Shown: positions 63,131 to 64,000 of the stretch, one piece after another
How the letters are laid out: each line of letters starts with the position of its first letter
Position numbering within the stretch: position 1 is the stretch's first letter
DNA from: Streptomyces bluensis
GTDB taxonomy: Bacteria; Actinomycetota; Actinomycetes; Streptomycetales; Streptomycetaceae
DNA: 64,000 nucleotides
NCBI RefSeq assembly: GCF_014650715.1
Contig: NZ_BMVM01000004.1
Location: 310,001 to 374,000 of the forward strand
Direction: 5' to 3'
The notes under the pieces: model-generated
Told to the model about the DNA's origin: nothing
The model's database searches: none
What the model saw: only the letters and a program-made list of their open reading frames with translations
Program-made: the position numbers and the translations under genes

Positions 63131-64000
63131 TCAGCTGTTCGGCACCCTCAGCTTGTCCCAGCTGAACTTGCCCGGGATGCCGTCGGCGTCCTTGCCCTTG
63201 AAGCCGAGCTTCTGCTGCCAGGCCGCGTAGGAGCGGCGGTCGGCCTCGGTCCACTCGGGGCTCGGGCCGTGTTCGTAGCGGCTGCAGCCCTCGGCGACCA
63301 GGCGGCGGCCCATGGCCGTGATGATCGGGGACTTCTGGCCGATGTGGAAGAAGCCGCTGCCGGGGAACGGCTCGTACGACGGCTTGGGCGCGGGCTTCGG
63401 ATCGGCGGGCTTCGGCTTCGTCGAGCCGCCCTTGCCGGCCAGCCGCTCACCGATGCGCTTGCGCATGCTGTCCATCGTGAAGCCGCGTGGGTCGACCTTG
63501 CCGGGCTGCCACTCCTTGTGGCCGATGACGGAGCGCTCGGTCCAGTCGTGGTGGCGGCAGATCGCGGCGGCGACCTTCTCGATGGCTTCCTTCTGCGCCT
63601 CGGGCCAGGGGTCCTTGCCGTCGCCGAGGTTGATGCACTCGAAGCCGTAGAAGTGCCGGTTGCCGTCGGTGTCGGCCTCGTCGTCGGGCGGCAGCTTCGT
63701 CTCGTTGATCACCGCGCGCAGGACGTCGCTGTCGCCGGAGCCCGCGTGGTTGGCGCGTCCGTTGCCGACGAGGTGGACCTCACCCTTCTTGTCGATGACG
63801 CCGTGGCAGAGGGGGCCGGGCAGGCTGGAGTAGCCGTTGTAGCAGATGTTCACGGAGTTCTGGGTGCCGGAGGTGACGGTGTGGTGGATCATCACGCCGT
63901 TGACCGGCCCCCAGGGGCCCTTGGAATTGCGGTTGTGGGTGCGCCAGCTGCGTACCTCGTGGACCGTCAGGCCCTCCGCACGCAGGATCTCCACCATCTT
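63131..64000 (-). CDS. N-acetylmuramoyl-L-alanine amidase, lysin-like, 5' end beyond the window
   Basis: At least 289 residues visible; the reading frame continues past 64000 and the first in-view Met (63997) is probably internal. Amidase_2/PGRP zinc residues are in VMIHHTVTSG, GNGRANHAG and SVIGHKEWQPGKVDPRGF. After a Lys/Pro linker, a C-terminal domain (FFHIGQKSPIITAMGRRLV ... DADGIPGKFSWDKL) is one I recognise from Streptomyces phage endolysins. No signal peptide is visible. It may be a domesticated lysin or a housekeeping hydrolase. Confidence 0.88.
   Translation of the reverse strand, partial: KMVEILRAEGLTVHEVRSWRTHNRNSKGPWGPVNGVMIHHTVTSGTQNSVNICYNGYSSLPGPLCHGVIDKKGEVHLVGNGRANHAGSGDSDVLRAVINETKLPPDDEADTDGNRHFYGFECINLGDGKDPWPEAQKEAIEKVAAAICRHHDWTERSVIGHKEWQPGKVDPRGFTMDSMRKRIGERLAGKGGSTKPKPADPKPAPKPSYEPFPGSGFFHIGQKSPIITAMGRRLVAEGCSRYEHGPSPEWTEADRRSYAAWQQKLGFKGKDADGIPGKFSWDKLRVPNS

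Overview
High-GC actinobacterial chromosome, almost certainly a Streptomyces. The reasons are the codon bias of the long ORFs, a conservon (cvnA-E), chaplins, the gylR-glpF-glpK-glpD glycerol operon, mycothiol ligase (mshC), and the complete Pup-proteasome locus in an arrangement I recognise from S. coelicolor (roughly SCO1626-SCO1677). The core is also co-linear with parts of M. tuberculosis (helY-tatC-tatA-pafC-pafB-pafA; prcA-prcB-pup-dop-mpa; metH; PAC2; mshC; the Rv2133c-Rv2135c trio), so most of it is core genome rather than an island.

Layout. 1-4.3 kb: conservon on the minus strand (sensor-like kinase CvnA, roadblock CvnB, DUF742 CvnC, GTPase CvnD, and the first ~384 codons of a CYP157-type P450). 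4.8-16.6 kb: HelY-type helicase, TatC/TatA, two small proteins, PafC/PafB, two FKBP prolyl isomerases, the Pup ligase PafA and an MFS transporter 9 nt upstream of it. 16.8-24.6 kb: a divergent LacI regulator, then prcA, prcB, an endonuclease VII-like gene, pup, dop and arc, followed by a small ferredoxin. 24.7-34.5 kb: a membrane-anchored protein, TrmI, a site-2 protease with CBS domains, a RecB-like Fe-S nuclease with an orphan response regulator, two oligopeptide-type binding lipoproteins without permeases, and a HAD phosphatase. 34.7-43.9 kb: metH, then gylR and the glycerol uptake/catabolism operon. 43.9-48.6 kb: a NACHT NTPase with a short amyloid-like N-terminal motif, a GntR/FadR regulator and a PAC2-family protein. 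48.7-55.6 kb: a Tat-signal beta-propeller, mshC, the SCO1664/DUF3090/phosphatase trio, a ferritin-like protein and an F420-type oxidoreductase. 55.8-64 kb: an aldo-keto reductase, a RecD2-like protein whose ATPase motifs have decayed, small hypotheticals, chaplins ChpC and ChpH, an M20 peptidase, tRNA-Leu(GAG) and the start-truncated gene of a peptidoglycan amidase.

How it works together. Pup ends in Glu here, so PafA can ligate it to lysines directly; Dop removes it, and the ARC ring feeds pupylated substrates to PrcA/PrcB. PafB/PafC are WYL-domain DNA-damage regulators, and several neighbours (endonuclease VII-like, RecB-like, RecD2-like, HelY) concern nucleic acids. GylR sites, seen as a shared 15-bp element in opposite orientation, lie before gylR and before glpF. 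Strong GC-rich hairpins separate most transcription units; I list those I could align base by base. No CRISPR array, rRNA or insertion sequence was seen.
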